NCBI GenBank assembly: GCA_037132275.1
Contig: JBAXPK010000007.1
Span: forward strand, 1-64,000
Source: JAABPW01 sp037132275
Lineage (GTDB): Bacteria > Verrucomicrobiota > Kiritimatiellia > CAIKKV01 > CAITUY01
Length of the DNA: 64,000 bases
Direction of reading: 5' to 3'
Shown here piece by piece: positions 62,080 through 64,000 of the stretch; the stretch's first letter is position 1, and the number at the start of each line of letters is the position of its first letter. The notes below the pieces were generated by a model, which made no database searches, had not been told where the DNA came from, and worked only from the letters and a program-made list of their open reading frames with translations. The translations under genes were made by a program, and so were the position numbers.

Positions 62080-62906
62080 CACTGTGGCAGACCCTCTTGA
62101 TGAACCTGCCCTTTGAATGGGCCCATTATGATTTTATGGGCAATGCGCTTCTGGCGGTGCTTCTGGTGTCGCCGGTGCTGGCGGTGCTGGGATGCCTGGT
62201 GGTCAATAACCAGATGGCGTTCTTTTCGGAGGCCATGGGGCATTCCGCGTTGACAGGCCTCGCGCTGGGCGCGTTGCTGGGCCTGGCCGACCCGACCGTG
62301 ACTATTGTGGGATTTGCGATGTTGCTGGCGCTGGCAATGTTCCTGATGCGGCGGTACAGCGCCGTGCCGCCGGATACCAGCATCGCCCTGGTCATGGCCT
62401 TTGTAGTGGCGTTGGGCGTGGTGCTGTTGTCCCGCGGAGGCGGGTTTGCCAGGTATTCCCGCTATTTGATTGGCGACATTTTGACCATAACGTCCCATGA
62501 ATTGGGGTGGCTTGCGATTTTATCAGGGCTGGTGGGGTGTATTTGGTTGTTTTTGTTCAATGCCTTTTTCTTTGTCAGCCTCAATCGTTCCCTGGCGGCG
62601 AGCCGCGGTCTGCCGGCGGCGTTGCTGGAGGCGGTTTTTTCCGTGCTGGTCGCCGTGGTGGTGGCGGTGAGCATCCCATGGGTAGGCTTGCTGGTGATCA
62701 ATTCCATGCTGATCCTTCCGGCGGCTACCGCGCGGAACCTGGCTCGGAATACCCGTTGGTACATGCTGGGAGCGGTGCTGGTCAGTCTTTTTTCCGGCGT
62801 GCTCGGCCTCGTCTGTTCCTACTATTGGAACACCGCCACCGGTGCCACCATCGTTCTTTGGGCCTGCGGCTTCTTTGCCGCTTCATTGGTATTGAGAAGG
62901 AGGTAG
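62076..62906 (+). CDS. Metal-type ABC transporter permease (ZnuB/MntB family)
   Basis: 276 aa from GTG 62076, chosen for GGAGGGG at the right distance and the overlap; ATG 62049 is the alternative. Eight or more hydrophobic helices, and the family strings AMGHSALTGLALGALLG, ISGDILT-like IGDILTIT and SIPWVGLLVINSMLILPAA. Imports Zn, Mn or Fe. No periplasmic binding-protein gene is adjacent, so that subunit must be encoded elsewhere. Confidence 0.9.
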   Translation: MTLWQTLLMNLPFEWAHYDFMGNALLAVLLVSPVLAVLGCLVVNNQMAFFSEAMGHSALTGLALGALLGLADPTVTIVGFAMLLALAMFLMRRYSAVPPDTSIALVMAFVVALGVVLLSRGGGFARYSRYLIGDILTITSHELGWLAILSGLVGCIWLFLFNAFFFVSLNRSLAASRGLPAALLEAVFSVLVAVVVAVSIPWVGLLVINSMLILPAATARNLARNTRWYMLGAVLVSLFSGVLGLVCSYYWNTATGATIVLWACGFFAASLVLRRR

Positions 62907-62969
62907 GGCAGGCGCGCCGCCGCCCGCCCTACCGGGGCTTGACGCGGAGCGGGTCAATTGCCAGTATCC

Positions 62970-63716
62970 ATGTCTATGACAGAACCGCATGAAATCCTGG
63001 ATATCCAGCAGCAGTTGGTGAACAGCGACGTGTCGCCGATGCGGAAATATCTCGCTTTGGTGATCGGGCGGGGGAGTTGGCTGACCTTGATGAAGTATGA
63101 ACTCATCATCCTGCTCTGTTCCCTGACGCCGGGGGCCTTGGGTCTGGTGATGCGCAAAGCGCTCTATCCGCTGTTGCTCAAGAAGTGCGGACGGAATGTC
63201 GTCTTTGGCGCCAATATCGTGCTGCGTCACCCGAAAAAGATCGTCATCGGCGATAACGTGGTGGTCGACGATAACTGCCTGCTCGATGCCAAGGGCGATT
63301 CCAATGCCGGCATTACCATTGGTTCAGGTGTGTTTATCGGACGGAACACAATTCTCCACTGCAAGAACGGCGACATCATCATCGGCGACGATGTGAATAT
63401 TGGTTTTAACTGCGATATTGCCTCCTCCCACCGGGTGGAAATCGGGCGCAAGGTTCTGATTGCCGCCTACAGCTATATCGTTGGCGGCGGGCATGACTTC
63501 TCCAAATCGGATGCCTCGGTCATGGATCAGAAACGTATTGCCCGCGGGATTACCATTGGCTCCGAGGCTTGGATCGGGGCGGGTGTTATTGTTCAGGACG
63601 GCTGCACCATCGGGGAAGGAACCATCGTCGGCGCCGGCGCCGTGGTGGCGGATAATCTTCCCGCCAAAGTCGTTGCCGTCGGGCTGCCCGCCAGAGTTCT
63701 CCGCGCCCGTGATTAA
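62970..63716 (+). CDS. Left-handed beta-helix (hexapeptide) acyltransferase
   Basis: 248 aa from ATG 62970; TTG 62958 and ATG 62976 are alternatives. A hydrophobic helix (about 40-60) precedes a run of hexapeptide rungs (IVIGDNVVVDDNCLLD to about 235), including ITIGSGVFIGRNTIL and the catalytic-type His in SSHRVEIGR. O-acetyl or other acyl transfer to a sugar is likely. It converges with the shikimate kinase gene, sharing 4 nt at the stops. Confidence 0.85.
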   Translation: MSMTEPHEILDIQQQLVNSDVSPMRKYLALVIGRGSWLTLMKYELIILLCSLTPGALGLVMRKALYPLLLKKCGRNVVFGANIVLRHPKKIVIGDNVVVDDNCLLDAKGDSNAGITIGSGVFIGRNTILHCKNGDIIIGDDVNIGFNCDIASSHRVEIGRKVLIAAYSYIVGGGHDFSKSDASVMDQKRIARGITIGSEAWIGAGVIVQDGCTIGEGTIVGAGAVVADNLPAKVVAVGLPARVLRARD

Positions 63717-64000
63717 CCGCGTCGATAAAGCGTGACAATAGTCTCGGCGACTTGGAGCGCCGAGTGTGTTGCGGTATCGACCTGATGAGGAAGCGAGGCG
63801 TACAGGCCCTTGCGTTTTGCCAGCAAATCCAAAATGCGCTGCATGCGGTTCTGTTCTTCCAACAGGGGGCGGTTGCGATCCTTCGCGGTACGCTCAAAGA
63901 TGACCTCGGGTGTGGCGGTCAGGCACACGACCAAGCCGGTCCGGCTATAGTCGCGAATGTTGTCAGGATTGAGTACCACTCCACCGCCACAGGCGATGAC
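63713..64000 (-). CDS. aroK: Shikimate kinase, 3' part only
   Basis: The frame runs off the right edge (its N-terminal portion with the P-loop lies beyond 64000). Visible are IACGGGVVLN, the shikimate-binding GGG motif, and the lid region FERTAKDRNRPLLEEQNR with the conserved RPLL. Phosphorylates shikimate in aromatic amino-acid synthesis. About 95 codons are in the window. Confidence 0.9.
   Translation of the reverse strand, partial: VIACGGGVVLNPDNIRDYSRTGLVVCLTATPEVIFERTAKDRNRPLLEEQNRMQRILDLLAKRKGLYASLPHQVDTATHSALQVAETIVTLYRRG

Noticed and set aside
1..64000. CRISPR arrays, tRNA, rRNA, insertion sequences
   Set aside because: No regularly spaced repeats, no tRNA arm consensus outside coding DNA, no transposase or integrase, and no rRNA-like sequence were seen on reading through; a dedicated scan was not possible.

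Overview
The window reads as one chromosomal stretch of a Gram-negative bacterium with a true outer membrane: a TonB-dependent receptor, ExbB/ExbD/TonB, a Wza-like exporter, a C-terminal-Phe beta-barrel protein and several lipoproteins are present. The moderately GC-rich coding, the sulfation genes, the very large secreted beta-helix proteins and the exopolysaccharide locus fit the Verrucomicrobiota / Kiritimatiellota / Lentisphaerota (PVC) group best. That placement is inference; no rRNA or other marker is present to confirm it. No tRNA, rRNA, CRISPR array, insertion sequence or prophage was seen.

Layout. (1) 1-2390: end of a secreted beta-helix protein with an Ig-like domain, closed by a strong terminator. 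(2) 2582-13107: a sulfur/sulfation operon, with an arylsulfotransferase-fold protein, two small membrane proteins, a PAPS-type sulfotransferase, a complete Pst-type ABC transporter (S, C, A, B), APS kinase, CysD, a CysN-CysC fusion and a GtrA-like membrane protein. It would import an oxyanion, activate sulfate to APS/PAPS and sulfate a cell-surface product. (3) 13224-14835: small genes (CxxC protein, glycogen-binding-type domain, secreted unknown). (4) 14949-19440: three overlapping genes for a 792-aa protein of unknown family, a phosphatidylserine-decarboxylase-like enzyme and an Lgt-like membrane protein, which I regard as the best candidate for an undescribed system. (5) 19492-21059: a secreted protein and an orphan PhoB-type regulator. 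(6) 21420-35466: a TonB2/TtpC-type uptake system: beta-helix protein, TPR lipoprotein, TonB receptor, ExbB, TonB, TPR protein, DUF3450 protein, TtpC-like ExbB, ExbD, beta-barrel protein and lipoprotein. (7) 35639-54127: an exopolysaccharide locus built as two converging halves that meet with no gap at 48586/48587. It holds export, chain-length, deacetylase, polymerase/ligase, glycosyltransferase, methyltransferase, flippase and initiating sugar-phosphate transferase genes, plus a hybrid histidine kinase and a secreted glycosidase-like protein. (8) 54317-54970: a divergent PhoU-like protein. (9) 55169-59997, minus strand: an operon mixing arabinose (araA, araD) and agmatine (aguA, aguB) catabolism with a ThuA-like gene, preceded by a leader with a structured-RNA candidate and an intrinsic terminator. 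(10) 60529-64000: a 52-aa membrane peptide, an exported peroxiredoxin, a metal ABC transporter lacking its binding protein, a hexapeptide acyltransferase and the end of shikimate kinase.

Signals beyond the gene list: a dyad GACTA-N14-TAGTC occurs three times (2512, 19434, 20284) with a co-varying flanking base pair; the two large secreted proteins share a C-terminal module; two ExbB paralogues share a 70-residue core differing at four positions; and the CysC half of the CysN-CysC fusion has lost several active-site residues while an intact APS kinase lies in the same operon.
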